This document shows, piece by piece, positions 1 through 8,244 of a stretch of DNA of 64,000 nucleotides; within the stretch, counting starts at the first letter, position 1, and each line of letters begins with the position of its first letter. The notes beneath the pieces were generated by a model. That model had not been told where the DNA came from, searched no databases, and worked only from the letters and a program-made list of their open reading frames with translations. The stretch spans positions 62,001-126,000 of the forward strand of contig NZ_ATJV01000070.1 in the NCBI RefSeq assembly GCF_000443165.1, written 5' to 3'. The translations under genes were made by a program, and so were the position numbers. The DNA is from Thauera terpenica 58Eu. GTDB lineage: Bacteria; Pseudomonadota; Gammaproteobacteria; Burkholderiales; Rhodocyclaceae.

Positions 1-550
1 CCTCGCGCCCGACCGAGCCCGGCGTGCTGCGGGCGATGACGAAGATCCAGTCGGACTCGTGCGCGAGCGAGGTCCACACCTTCTGCCCCTGCAAGCGCCA
101 GCGCCCGTCCTCGTCCTGCCAGCAGCGCGTGCTGATCGCGGCCAGGTCGGAGCCGGCGCCGGGCTCGGAGTAACCCTGGGCCCAGTATTCGCGACCTTCG
201 CGGATGCCGGGCAGGAAGCGACGCTGCTGCTCGGGCGTGCCCAGCGCGATCAGCGTCGGCGCGGTCAGGGTCTCGCCGATGTGGCCCATGCGCCCCGGCC
301 CACCGGCGCGCACGTATTCTTCATGGAAGGCGAGCTGCAGCGCCAGCGGCAGGTCGCGCCCGCCGTGTTCCTTGGGCCAGCCCAGGCCGACCCAGCCGCC
401 GCTGGCCATTTCCTGCTCCCACTCCTTGCGCAGCGCGGGATAGGCCTCCTCGTCACCCGGCCCGCCGCGATGCTTCAGGCAGGCAAAGCGGCCGACGAGG
501 TGGGTCGCCATCCAGGCGGCGACTTCCTTGCGAAATTCCTGTTCATTCAT
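1..550 (-). CDS. acyl-CoA dehydrogenase, N-terminal part (runs off the window)
   Basis: This is the first 183 residues of an acyl-CoA dehydrogenase; the rest lies beyond the left edge. The start MNEQEFRKEV is the first of two nearby candidate codons on the minus strand. The N-terminal helical domain is followed by the flavin/substrate motif WAQGYSEPGAGSDLA near residue 122 and the LQGQKVWTSLA segment near residue 148, both diagnostic of the family. It follows another acyl-CoA dehydrogenase by 25 bp, so it probably belongs to the same operon. Such adjacent pairs commonly form alpha2beta2 heterotetramers in steroid catabolism (family knowledge). The neighbouring ipdF and thiolase genes suggest a role like FadE30, oxidising a ring-derived CoA ester, but the substrate is inferred. 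Confidence 0.9.
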   Translation of the reverse strand, partial: MNEQEFRKEVAAWMATHLVGRFACLKHRGGPGDEEAYPALRKEWEQEMASGGWVGLGWPKEHGGRDLPLALQLAFHEEYVRAGGPGRMGHIGETLTAPTLIALGTPEQQRRFLPGIREGREYWAQGYSEPGAGSDLAAISTRCWQDEDGRWRLQGQKVWTSLAHESDWIFVIARSTPGSVGRE

Positions 551-575
551 GCTCTTCCGTCCTCTCAGGCTGCGC

Positions 576-1712
576 TCAGGCAACATCGAGCAGCTGTGCT
601 GCCAGGGTTTCACGCCAGGCGCTGCTCGCGCCCAGCCACTGGCTGGCCCACTGCGCACGCTTGAAGTGCAGCTGCGGATCGTATTCCCAGGTGAAGCCCA
701 CGCCGCCGTGGAGCTGGATGGCCTCCTGCGCGCAATAGCGGTAGGCCTCGGTGGCCAGCACGCGCGCGGCGCTCACTTCTGCGAACAGCGCCGCGTCGTC
801 GAGCGCGGCAGCGTCCGACTCAGCGGCGGCTGCGACCCGCGCCATCACGCCACGCACGGTGGAGCGCGCGGTTTCCATGCGCACCATCATCTCGGCAACG
901 CGATGCTTGACCGCCTGGAAGGTGGCCACCGGACGGCCGAACTGCACCCTCTCCTTGGTGTAATCGACTGCCAGCTGCAGACACTGCGCGGCGCCGCCGA
1001 CCTGCTCGGCCGCCAGTTGCAAGGCCGCCAGCACGCGAGTGCGGACGAGCCCGGCGCATACTTTGTCAGCGTCGTCGACGCGTGCTTCTGCGTCCACCCG
1101 GACCTCATCAAAGCACCAACGCGCCTGCGGCCGGGTCAGGTCCCACACCTCGAGCGGCGTGCGCTCGACGCCGGTGGCGCCGGCCTGGACCTCGAACAGA
1201 CCGATCGCAGCGTCGCCCTCCAGGCGCGCGGCCACATAGGCGACGTCAATCTGGCCGTCATCGAGCACCTGCGCGGCTTCGCCATGCAGGTGCCAGCCCT
1301 CGCCGTCGCGGCGCGCGTGCACCGTCAGCGTCGCCGGGTCGGCATCCAGGCCGGGGCCCAGAATCAGCGTCGCCGCCTGCGCGCCAAAGGCCAGCGCCGG
1401 CAGGCAGCGTTGTTGCGCGTGGGCGCTTCCGGCCTGCAGCAAGGCGGTCTGCGCCAGCACCACGGTGGAGAAGAAAGGCGTGCGCACCAGGCGCCGCCCC
1501 ATCTCCTCCATCAGCAGGCCGAGCTCGACCGCCCCCAGCCCCAGGCCGTCGAGCTCTTCAGGCACCTGCACCGCCGCCCAGCCCAGTTCGACGATGTGGG
1601 CCCACAGCCCGGCATCGTCTTGCACATCCTTACGCGCGTTGCCCTGCTCGGCGAGAAAGTCGGCTGCCGTTTCCTGCAGCGCGCGCTGCTCGTCGGAAAG
1701 CGTCAGATTCAT
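576..1712 (-). CDS. acyl-CoA dehydrogenase family protein
   Basis: A 378-residue acyl-CoA dehydrogenase. The start is MNLTLSDEQ, placed by the ATGA overlap with the upstream thiolase stop; a longer frame exists upstream but has no family similarity. The C-terminal four-helix domain is recognisable from [20 protein letters not shown] and the [16 protein letters not shown] motif. The protein ends soon after that motif and shows no YEGT-type catalytic glutamate segment, which is typical of the non-catalytic partner in heteromeric steroid dehydrogenases (family knowledge). It lies between a thiolase and the partial acyl-CoA dehydrogenase, so the pair probably acts together in beta-oxidation of a ring-degradation intermediate. 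The specific substrate is not visible. Confidence 0.9.
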   Translation of the reverse strand: MNLTLSDEQRALQETAADFLAEQGNARKDVQDDAGLWAHIVELGWAAVQVPEELDGLGLGAVELGLLMEEMGRRLVRTPFFSTVVLAQTALLQAGSAHAQQRCLPALAFGAQAATLILGPGLDADPATLTVHARRDGEGWHLHGEAAQVLDDGQIDVAYVAARLEGDAAIGLFEVQAGATGVERTPLEVWDLTRPQARWCFDEVRVDAEARVDDADKVCAGLVRTRVLAALQLAAEQVGGAAQCLQLAVDYTKERVQFGRPVATFQAVKHRVAEMMVRMETARSTVRGVMARVAAAAESDAAALDDAALFAEVSAARVLATEAYRYCAQEAIQLHGGVGFTWEYDPQLHFKRAQWASQWLGASSAWRETLAAQLLDVA

Positions 1713-2914
1713 CCCAGCACCTCGAACAGGCCCGCGGCGCCCATGCCACCGCCGATGCACATCGACACCACCACGTAACGCACGCCGCGGCGACGACCTT
1801 CGATGAGCGCATGACCGACCATGCGCGCACCCGACATGCCGAAGGGGTGACCGATGGAGATGGCGCCGCCATTGACGTTGAGACGGTCATTGGGGATGCC
1901 CAGCGTGTCGCGGACGTGGAGCACCTGGCAGGCAAAGGCTTCGTTGATTTCCCACAGGCCGATGTCGCTGACCTTGAGGCCGTGCTGCTCGAGCAGCTTG
2001 GGGATGGCGTACACCGGGCCGATGCCCATTTCTTCCGGCGCACAACCGGCGACCGCGATGCCGCGATAAATGCCCAGCGGGGCGATGCCACGGCGCTTGG
2101 CTTCGTCATGGCTCATCAGCAGCGCGGCCGAGGCCCCGTCCGAGAACTGCGAGGCATTGCCGGCGGTGATGAACTCGCCCTGCTTCACCCACTGCCCGTC
2201 CTTCACCACCGGCTGCAGCTTGGTGAGATCTTCAAGCTGGGTCGAAGGGCGGTTGCACTCGTCGCGCTTGGCGATCACGTCCTCATGACCAGCGGGCTTG
2301 CCTTCCTTGTCGAACAGCAGCTTCTTTGCCGCCAGCGGCACGATCTCGTCGTCGAACAGGCCGGCGGCCTGGGCGGCGGCGGTGCGCTGCTGGCTCTGCA
2401 GCGAGTATGCGTCCTGGTCGGCACGCGAGATGCCGTAGCGGCTGGAGACGATCTCGGCGGTCTCCAGCATCGGGATGTAGGCCGCAGGCACGATCGCCTT
2501 CACCGCCTCGGACTGCGAGCGGTAGGCGTTCTTGTACTTGTTCTGCGTCAGCGACAGCGATTCCACGCCACCACCGATGGCGACCTTCATCTCGCCGGCC
2601 ATGATGCTCTTGGCGGCGACGCCGATGGTCATCAGGCCGGAAGCGCACATGCGGTCCAGCGCCATGCCCGGCACCGTGTCGGGCAGACCGCCGGTGTAGG
2701 CGCACAGGCGGCCGATGTTGTAGGCCTGGGTGCCCTGCTGCACGGCGGCGCCCATGATCACATCCTCAACTTCACCCGGCTCGATGCCGGCGCGCTCGAC
2801 GACCGCGCGCACGACGTGGCCACCCAGCACCGGCGCTTCGGTGTCGTTGAAGGAACCGCGGAAGGACTTGGTGAGCGCGGTACGCGCGGTGGAGACGATG
2901 ACGGCTTCGATCAT
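1709..2914 (-). CDS. thiolase (acetyl-CoA acyltransferase)
   Basis: A 401-residue type II thiolase that cleaves a 3-oxoacyl-CoA with CoA. The nucleophilic cysteine is C90 in DRMCASGL, and the active-site motifs [17 protein letters not shown] and [13 protein letters not shown] occur in order, so it should be catalytically complete. The start [12 protein letters not shown] matches the usual thiolase N terminus; the much longer open frame upstream is antisense-like filler. The gene overlaps the downstream acyl-CoA dehydrogenase by 4 bp and follows the MaoC gene by 20 bp. Thiolases at this place in steroid clusters finish one round of beta-oxidation of the C/D-ring remnant; that specific role is inferred. 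Confidence 0.93.
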   Translation of the reverse strand: MIEAVIVSTARTALTKSFRGSFNDTEAPVLGGHVVRAVVERAGIEPGEVEDVIMGAAVQQGTQAYNIGRLCAYTGGLPDTVPGMALDRMCASGLMTIGVAAKSIMAGEMKVAIGGGVESLSLTQNKYKNAYRSQSEAVKAIVPAAYIPMLETAEIVSSRYGISRADQDAYSLQSQQRTAAAQAAGLFDDEIVPLAAKKLLFDKEGKPAGHEDVIAKRDECNRPSTQLEDLTKLQPVVKDGQWVKQGEFITAGNASQFSDGASAALLMSHDEAKRRGIAPLGIYRGIAVAGCAPEEMGIGPVYAIPKLLEQHGLKVSDIGLWEINEAFACQVLHVRDTLGIPNDRLNVNGGAISIGHPFGMSGARMVGHALIEGRRRGVRYVVVSMCIGGGMGAAGLFEVLG

Positions 2915-2934
2915 GAAGAGGCTCTCTTTAAAAT

Positions 2935-3396
2935 TCAGTCGTTGAAGGTGTAGCGGCTGATGGTGTCGACCACGCAGCCCGGGCGCTCGCTGCCCTCGAT
3001 CTCGATGGTGACGCGCACGGTGGACTGCACCGCGTCCTTGATGCGTTCGACCTTGAGGATTTCGCCACGGCCACGCACGCGCGCACCGGCCTTGACCGGC
3101 GCCGGGAAACGCACGCGGTCGCAGCCGACGTTGACGCCCATCTTCAGGTTGTCGGCGCGAATGAGCTGCGGCAGAAACAGATTGGCCAGCGCCAGGGTCA
3201 GATAGCCGTGCGCGATGCAGGCGCCGAAAGGGCCATCCTTGGCGCGCTCGGGGTCGACATGGATCCACTGGTGGTCGTCGGTGGCGTCGGCAAACTGGTC
3301 GATGCGCTGCTGGCGGATCTCGACCCAGTCGGTCACGCCCAGCTCACGGCCTTCGGCGGCGATGAGCTCGTCAGCACTGGAAAAAACCATGGTCAT
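2935..3396 (-). CDS. MaoC-family dehydratase / (R)-specific enoyl-CoA hydratase
   Basis: A 153-residue single hot-dog-fold protein. The hydratase-2 motif with Asp and His is visible in [18 protein letters not shown] near residue 40, followed by [13 protein letters not shown], the strand-helix pair that shapes the acyl tunnel. ATG at 3396 is preferred because GAGAGG lies 9 nt upstream; an upstream TTG and a downstream ATG are also possible. It lies between ipdF and the thiolase and is expected to hydrate an enoyl-CoA made by the neighbouring acyl-CoA dehydrogenases. Single-domain MaoC proteins usually dimerise (family knowledge). Confidence 0.88.
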   Translation of the reverse strand: MTMVFSSADELIAAEGRELGVTDWVEIRQQRIDQFADATDDHQWIHVDPERAKDGPFGACIAHGYLTLALANLFLPQLIRADNLKMGVNVGCDRVRFPAPVKAGARVRGRGEILKVERIKDAVQSTVRVTIEIEGSERPGCVVDTISRYTFND

Positions 3397-3407
3397 CGTG
3401 CGTCCTC

Positions 3408-4193
3408 TCAAGCGTGCTGCGAGCTGACCGACAGCACTTCGCCGGTCATGTAGGAGGAATAGTCGCTGGCGAGGAAGATCATCACGTTAGCGACTTCCCA
3501 CACTTCGGCGGCGCGGCCAAAGGCCTCGCGGCTGGCGAGCTGCTCGAGCAACTCTGCGCTGGAGGCCTTCTTGAGGAACTCGTGCAGTGCGATCGAGGGC
3601 GACACGGCGTTGATGCGCACGCCGTTTTCGGCGGCTTCCAGGGCCGAGCAGCGCGTCAGCGCCATCACTCCGGCCTTGGCCGCGGCGTAGTGGGCCTGGC
3701 CCTTTTGCGCACGCCAGCCCAGCACCGAGGCGTTGTTGACGATGGCGCCGCGACCGCGCTTTTCCATGTGCGGCAGCATCGCGCGCGTCATGCGGAAGGT
3801 GCCGGTGAGGGTGATGTCCAGCACCCGGCTCCACTCTTCGTCGGTCATTTCGGTGACGCGCTTCTCACCGCCCAGGCCGGCGTTGTTGATCAGCACATCC
3901 ACACCACCGAGCTTTTCTTCAGCCGCGGCAACCAGGGCCTGCACTTCTTCTTCGTTGGTGACGTTGCACACCTGGCCCCAGATGCTCTCCAGCCCGGTCT
4001 CAGCCTTGAGCTTGGCCACCGCCTCTTCCAGACGACGCGGGTGGATGTCGGAGATCATCAAGGCGCGGCAGCCCTCTTCCGCCGATTTGCGCGCCGCGGC
4101 AAAGCCGATGCCAGCGCCTGCAGCGGCGGTGATGAGGACGGATTTGCCGGCAAGCAACTGGTGGCCGGGCACATACGAAGGGGCTTCTCTCAC
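3408..4193 (-). CDS. ipdF: IpdF-type short-chain dehydrogenase/reductase
   Basis: A 261-residue SDR. The cofactor loop reads TAAAGAGIG rather than TGxxxGIG, followed by NNAG and the active-site Tyr-Lys in YAAAKAG. The stretches ASVLGWRAQ, RINAVSPSIA and FLASDYSSYMTGEVLSVS closely resemble actinobacterial IpdF (Rv3559c type, from memory), which reduces the keto group of the 5-hydroxy-methylhexahydro-indanone-propionyl-CoA intermediate made from steroid rings C/D. Start choice: GTG at 4193 has GAGG 8 nt upstream and lies downstream of the predicted -10 at 4226-4231. A TTG at 4223 would add MGIHPFEVHA but would fall upstream of the predicted transcript start. The gene heads a MaoC-thiolase-dehydrogenase group. 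Confidence 0.88.
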   Translation of the reverse strand: MREAPSYVPGHQLLAGKSVLITAAAGAGIGFAAARKSAEEGCRALMISDIHPRRLEEAVAKLKAETGLESIWGQVCNVTNEEEVQALVAAAEEKLGGVDVLINNAGLGGEKRVTEMTDEEWSRVLDITLTGTFRMTRAMLPHMEKRGRGAIVNNASVLGWRAQKGQAHYAAAKAGVMALTRCSALEAAENGVRINAVSPSIALHEFLKKASSAELLEQLASREAFGRAAEVWEVANVMIFLASDYSSYMTGEVLSVSSQHA

Positions 4194-4225
4194 GGCGTGA
4201 ACCTCGAATGGGTGGATACCCAACC

Positions 4226-4269
4226 TTTATAGGAGGTCGCATCGGCTGCCACATCGTCAAAACGGACGG
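4226..4269 (-). promoter_or_regulatory. putative steroid-regulon promoter (ipdF), site S5
   Basis: On the minus strand the 17-mer CCGTCCGTTTTGACGAT (4269-4253) keeps the GTC-N7-ACGAT core seen at other steroid promoters in this window. Exactly 21 nt later comes TATAAA (4231-4226), a good -10 hexamer. The first two bases differ from the TA of the best sites, so it is a weaker match. The predicted transcript start is about 4219, giving a 26-nt leader to the GTG start of ipdF. Confidence 0.5.
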
Positions 4270-4301
4270 GACGAAGCACTTCGCGCAAGCGCTGAATCGT
4301 T

Positions 4302-4751
4302 TTAAGAGATCGTTTCGTCGCGCCCGCTGACCACCGCCAGAATGCGCGAGCGCGTGGCCACGATCTTCCATGCGCCGGCGATGCAGCGGTATTCGTCGTC
4401 GTAGATCACGCCGAGGCGACGGGTGAGGCCGGTTTCGGCATCGAGGTTGAAGTAGCACAGGGACCAGCGCCCGCGTGCCGTGTCGTCGGCGGTGAGCTCG
4501 ATCTCGGGGTTGGCGCCGTGGTGGCTGTCGCGCACGCGCGGGTGGCAGGCCAGCGACTGGTAGAGCGCGACGAAGGAGTCGCGCTCGTCGAATTGGCCGA
4601 CCGCCTCGAAGTCGATGCGGATGGGGCCGGTGGCGAAGCAATCGCGGATGGCCTCGACGTCCTTCAGATCGCAGGCGTTGAGGTAGCGATGCTTGAGCTG
4701 GCGAATCGCCTCCAGCGCCTCAAGGCGGGCGACGCGTTGTTCCAGAGTCAT
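4302..4751 (-). CDS. NTF2/SnoaL-like protein
   Basis: A 149-residue protein with the NTF2-like alpha+beta barrel pattern of the SnoaL_4 type: an N-terminal helix (RLEALEAIRQLKHRYLNACD), then strands ending in CIAGAWKIVATRSRILAVV. Such proteins include ketosteroid isomerase-like enzymes and hydroxylase or dehydratase-like subunits, but no catalytic Tyr/Asp set can be assigned safely by eye. It lies 10 bp downstream of an SDR gene in the steroid operon and has a distant counterpart at 60784-61425, also paired with an SDR. The recurring SDR plus NTF2 pairing suggests a shared step on a steroid or bile-acid derivative; the reaction is unknown. Confidence 0.8.
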   Translation of the reverse strand: MTLEQRVARLEALEAIRQLKHRYLNACDLKDVEAIRDCFATGPIRIDFEAVGQFDERDSFVALYQSLACHPRVRDSHHGANPEIELTADDTARGRWSLCYFNLDAETGLTRRLGVIYDDEYRCIAGAWKIVATRSRILAVVSGRDETIS

Positions 4752-4761
4752 GCCGCCTCCT

Positions 4762-5643
4762 TCAGCTCACACGCGCGGGATGAAACGCACGCGGCTCGCC
4801 CAGCATGCGCCGCAAGCTCGGCGGCTCGCGCCCGCCTTCGTCGCGCACCCCATATTGCGCTGCCAACTCGGCCACGATCAGGGTCTGGCCCGAGCGGCTG
4901 GCCAGTTCGGGGTCGCGCCACAGGGCATGGATGACGCGGCCGACGAACTGCGGACTTTCGCTGTGCGCCATGAAGTCGCCATAGGCGTCGCTGCGCTGGC
5001 GGGCGGCCAGCGCGGTGCGCTCGGTGCGCTGCACGCCCAGCCACAAGGACAGTGCGGCCACGCCCGTGCCTTCGAAGTCGACCCCCATATCCCAGGCCAT
5101 CTTGTCGCAGCCGGCTTTTTGCGCGCCGTAGGCCGGGCCGTGCATGTAGCAGCCGGCGCCGTAGGACGAGGTGAACACCACCAGCGCGGGAGCGGACTTG
5201 AGCAACAGCGGTGCGGCGCAATGCGTGGCGATGTAGTTCGAGCGCAGACCGACGCCAAAGATGTCAGCCTGGCTGTGCGGCTTGGTCCAGAACGGGCCGG
5301 GTGCGATCAGGCTATCGTCGATATGGATGGCGTTGTTGACCAGGATGTCGAGCCGCCCCTGCTCGCGCTCGACGCGCTCGAACAAGGCCTGCACCTGACG
5401 GTCGTCGGCATGGTCGCAGTGCACCGCGATGCCTTGTCCGCCGGCCGCGGTGACGGCGGCGGCGCTGGCGTGGATGGTGCCGTGCAGCACTTCGTCGCCA
5501 ACCCGGCAGCTGCCCTCGGTGGTGCTGCGCCCGGTCACGTAGACGGTCATGCCGGCGGCGCCGAGCGCTTCGGCCACACCCTGGCCCACGCCGCGGCTGG
5601 CGCCGGTGACGACCGCCACCCCTGGAGATACGGGAGTGCTCAT
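4762..5643 (-). CDS. short-chain dehydrogenase (DHRS1-like)
   Basis: A 293-residue SDR with the NAD(P) loop TGASRGVG at residues 14-21, an NNA segment, and the catalytic YGAQKAG. It is longer than the classical 250 residues: the C-terminal extension with GRVIHALWRDPELASRSGQT and a long tail resembles DHRS1-type enzymes, several of which reduce steroid ketones (family knowledge). The start ATG is 19 bp from the amidase stop, and the gene reads into the NTF2-like gene. Its substrate is unknown; context suggests an oxidised steroid intermediate. Confidence 0.85.
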   Translation of the reverse strand: MSTPVSPGVAVVTGASRGVGQGVAEALGAAGMTVYVTGRSTTEGSCRVGDEVLHGTIHASAAAVTAAGGQGIAVHCDHADDRQVQALFERVEREQGRLDILVNNAIHIDDSLIAPGPFWTKPHSQADIFGVGLRSNYIATHCAAPLLLKSAPALVVFTSSYGAGCYMHGPAYGAQKAGCDKMAWDMGVDFEGTGVAALSLWLGVQRTERTALAARQRSDAYGDFMAHSESPQFVGRVIHALWRDPELASRSGQTLIVAELAAQYGVRDEGGREPPSLRRMLGEPRAFHPARVS

Positions 5644-5662
5644 TGAAGCTCCTTCAGTTTTT

Positions 5663-7225
5663 TCAGGCCAGCGCCGGCGGACGACGATCGGCCCACGGTG
5701 CGGCCTGTTCCAGCTGCGCAGCCAGTGCGATCAAGCGCGCCTCGCCCCCGAACGGCGCGGCGAACTGCACGCCCACCGGCAGCCCCTCCGCACTCCAGTG
5801 CAGGGGGACGGACATCGCGGGATGGCCGCTCATGTTGAACATGGCGGTAAAAGGCGAGGCCAGCACCGCATTCCGGGCGAAGTCGTCATAAGGCTGGTCG
5901 AGCGAGATTTCACCGAGCTTGGGCGGCAGTCCTGCGGTAGTGGGCGACAGGATGAAGTCGTAGCGGCCAAACAGCTGGTCGAAAACACGCCCGCCCTGAT
6001 CGAAGACGGCGCGCGCGCCGTAGAGCTGGGCGGCGGTGTAGGTCTTGGCCTTTTGCAGGTTGCGCCAGTTGACCGGTTCGATCTCGTCTTCACGTACCGC
6101 GCGCCCGAGCTGCTTTTCGCGCGCCTGCACGGAAACCAGCAGACCGGTACCGGTCATGATGCCCAGGCCGCCGAACATCTCCATGAAAGGCAGTTCGCTG
6201 AGCGTGATCGGCTCGACGTGGTGGCCCAGCCCGGTGCACAGGGTGGCGGCCTTGCGCACCGCCTCCAGGCATTCCGCATGCAGGCCGGTGCCGAACAGAT
6301 TGGTTTCGAGCAGCCCGATCCTGAGCCCGCGCGGTGCTTGCGCCAGCGCCGCCAGCAGGTCGGCGGTGGGCGGTGAAACCCGGGAGCCCGCTTCCGGCCC
6401 CTGGCTGAGCTGGGTCAGCAGCGCCGTATCGCGCACGCTGCGGCTGATGACGTTGTTGACGGACAGCCCCATCCAGCCCTCGATCGCGCGCGGCCCCATC
6501 GGAATCAGGCCGCGGCTGGGCTTGAGCCCGAACAGGCCGCAGTGCGAGGCCGGAATGCGGATCGAGCCGCCGCCATCGCTGGCGTGCGCCACCGGCAGCA
6601 CGCCGGCTGCAATCGCCGCCGAAGCCCCGCCGGACGAACCGCCCGAGCTGTGCGCCAGGTTCCAGGGGTTGCGCGTGGCGCCGAACAGGCGCGACTCGGT
6701 GGTCGCGGTCTGGCCGAATTCAGGGGACGTCAGTTTGGCAAAGATGTTCAGGCCCGCGGCCTGATAGCGCTGCACCAGGGTGGAGTCGTGGTCGGCGACC
6801 GCATCCTTGAAGAAGACGCAGCCGTTGGTGGTGATCGTGCCCTCAAGCGCGACCCCCAGATCCTTGAGCGCAAACGGCACACCGCTGAGCGGCGGTCGCG
6901 CCGTGCGCTCGGCCTGGCCCGCGCCGTCGAGCGTGCGGGCGTGTTCGCGTGCACGCTCGAAATGCGGCACCGCGACGGCGTTGATCACCGCATAGGCCTC
7001 GGCGCGCGCAAGCGCTGCCTCCAGCATCTCGCTCGGCTTCACATCTCCGCGCCGGATCAGGCGCGCAATCTCGGTCGCGTCCCAGCGCTCATATTCAGGC
7101 AGGGGCAGCGCAGAGGCTGCCGCTGCCGGCGACGTCAGGCTCACGCCCGCCGCCGCGGCGCCGCCGAGCACGGCACCGGTCTTGAGAAAGTCACGACGTC
7201 CCTGCTCCGCGGCTGATGTGCTCAT
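5663..7225 (-). CDS. amidase-signature hydrolase with Tat signal
   Basis: A 520-residue amidase-signature enzyme. The Ser-Ser-Lys triad elements are visible: the lysine in FALKDLG near residue 120 and the glycine/serine loop SSGGSSGGASAA near residue 195. The N terminus carries a twin-arginine signal, RRDFLKTGAVLGGAAAAGVSL, ending near SPAAAASA, so the folded enzyme should be exported to the periplasm. It lies inside a run of cytoplasmic CoA-pathway genes, 1 bp from an SDR and 19 bp from another. A deconjugating role, such as cleaving the amide of taurine- or glycine-conjugated bile acids before uptake, would fit but is inference. Aryl-amide or ester hydrolysis is an alternative. Confidence 0.9.
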   Translation of the reverse strand: MSTSAAEQGRRDFLKTGAVLGGAAAAGVSLTSPAAAASALPLPEYERWDATEIARLIRRGDVKPSEMLEAALARAEAYAVINAVAVPHFERAREHARTLDGAGQAERTARPPLSGVPFALKDLGVALEGTITTNGCVFFKDAVADHDSTLVQRYQAAGLNIFAKLTSPEFGQTATTESRLFGATRNPWNLAHSSGGSSGGASAAIAAGVLPVAHASDGGGSIRIPASHCGLFGLKPSRGLIPMGPRAIEGWMGLSVNNVISRSVRDTALLTQLSQGPEAGSRVSPPTADLLAALAQAPRGLRIGLLETNLFGTGLHAECLEAVRKAATLCTGLGHHVEPITLSELPFMEMFGGLGIMTGTGLLVSVQAREKQLGRAVREDEIEPVNWRNLQKAKTYTAAQLYGARAVFDQGGRVFDQLFGRYDFILSPTTAGLPPKLGEISLDQPYDDFARNAVLASPFTAMFNMSGHPAMSVPLHWSAEGLPVGVQFAAPFGGEARLIALAAQLEQAAPWADRRPPALA

Positions 7226-7226
7226 C

Positions 7227-8102
7227 TCAGCTCCCCCAGACCTTTTGTGCGGGAACCGACTGCTTCATCAGTTCATCGACGGCCGCGCCGGCTTCGGCAG
7301 GCGTCAGGCGTGCGCCCTTGTCCTTCTGCGGCCCGGTGCGCCAGCCATCACACACCGAGATGCGACCGCCCTGGGCCTCGAACACCTGGCCACTGACGTG
7401 CGAGGACGCCTCACTACCCAGCCACACCACCAGCGGCGCGACGTTTTCGGCCGCCCAGGAGTCGAAGCCCGACTCCGGCGCCTTCACCACATCGGCCATC
7501 GCGGACTCGGTCATCGAGGTCCGTGCCGACGGCGCCAGCGCATTGGCGGTGACGCCATAACGCGCCATCTCGGCCGCCTGCACCAGGGTCAGGGTGGCGA
7601 TGCCGCCCTTGGCGGCGGAATAGTTCGACTGTCCGATCGAGCCCTGCAGGCCGGCGCCGGAGCTGGTGTTGATGATGCGGGCGGCAATCTTGTTGCCGGC
7701 CTTGGCCTGGTCGCGCCAGCGCTTGCCGAGGATGTTGGCGAGGCAGAAGTGGCCTTTCAGGTGCACCCGCATGACCTGGTCCCAGTCGTCTTCGGACAGG
7801 CTGACGAACATGCGATCGCGCAGGATGCCGGCGTTATTGACCACCACGTGCACTTCGCCGTAAGCCGCGAGCGCGGCATCGACGATCTGCTGGGCGGTGT
7901 CGATGCGGGTGATGTCGTCGGCGTTGGCGATGGCCTTGCCACCCGCCGCCACGATCTCGGCCACCACCGCGTCAGCGGCGTCCTTGCGGATGTCATTGAC
8001 GACGACGTTCGCGCCCTCGGCGGCAAACGCCAGCGCATAGGCACGACCCAGACCACCACCGGCACCGGTGATGATGACCGTGCGTTGTTGGCAAATTCCC
8101 AT
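7227..8102 (-). CDS. short-chain dehydrogenase (MFE-2/17beta-HSD4-like)
   Basis: A 291-residue SDR with TGAGGGLGRAYAL (residues 12-24), VVVNNAGILRD and the catalytic YSAAKGG. The motif order and the GILRD sequence match the (3R)-hydroxyacyl-CoA dehydrogenase domain of multifunctional enzyme 2 and the mycobacterial HSD4A group, which act both on 17beta-hydroxysteroids and on hydroxyacyl-CoA side chains (family knowledge). The C-terminal 45 residues extend beyond the SDR fold. The gene is followed after 1 bp by the amidase and preceded by a 142-bp gap with a strong hairpin. Confidence 0.87.
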   Translation of the reverse strand: MGICQQRTVIITGAGGGLGRAYALAFAAEGANVVVNDIRKDAADAVVAEIVAAGGKAIANADDITRIDTAQQIVDAALAAYGEVHVVVNNAGILRDRMFVSLSEDDWDQVMRVHLKGHFCLANILGKRWRDQAKAGNKIAARIINTSSGAGLQGSIGQSNYSAAKGGIATLTLVQAAEMARYGVTANALAPSARTSMTESAMADVVKAPESGFDSWAAENVAPLVVWLGSEASSHVSGQVFEAQGGRISVCDGWRTGPQKDKGARLTPAEAGAAVDELMKQSVPAQKVWGS

Positions 8103-8163
8103 TGTCTTCTCCCTTGCTGTGAGTTCGATTGAAGGCCTGCAGCACGCGCCCCGCCTTCAGCCA

Positions 8164-8206
8164 CGCTGCGACGCGCTGCCGTACTTGCGTACGGTGCGCG
8201 TCAGCG
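8164..8206. repeat. long intergenic hairpin
   Basis: Nested inverted repeats lie between the thiolase and the SDR: CGCT, then GACGCGC, then CCGTAC, a TTGC loop, and the matching GTACGG, GCGCGTC and AGCG. No T-tract follows on either strand, so it is not a standard intrinsic terminator. It may act as an mRNA processing or stabilising hairpin, or be a REP-like element. Confidence 0.6.
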
Positions 8207-8244
8207 ACGCGGAATCAGGACAAGGGGTGGCGCGTTGCGTCGCT

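Noticed and set aside
1082-2953. A 623-codon open frame on the plus strand over the first thiolase
   Set aside because: It is arginine- and histidine-rich antisense sequence with no domain pattern, while the opposite strand encodes clear acyl-CoA dehydrogenase and thiolase motifs. High-GC codon bias keeps such frames open.
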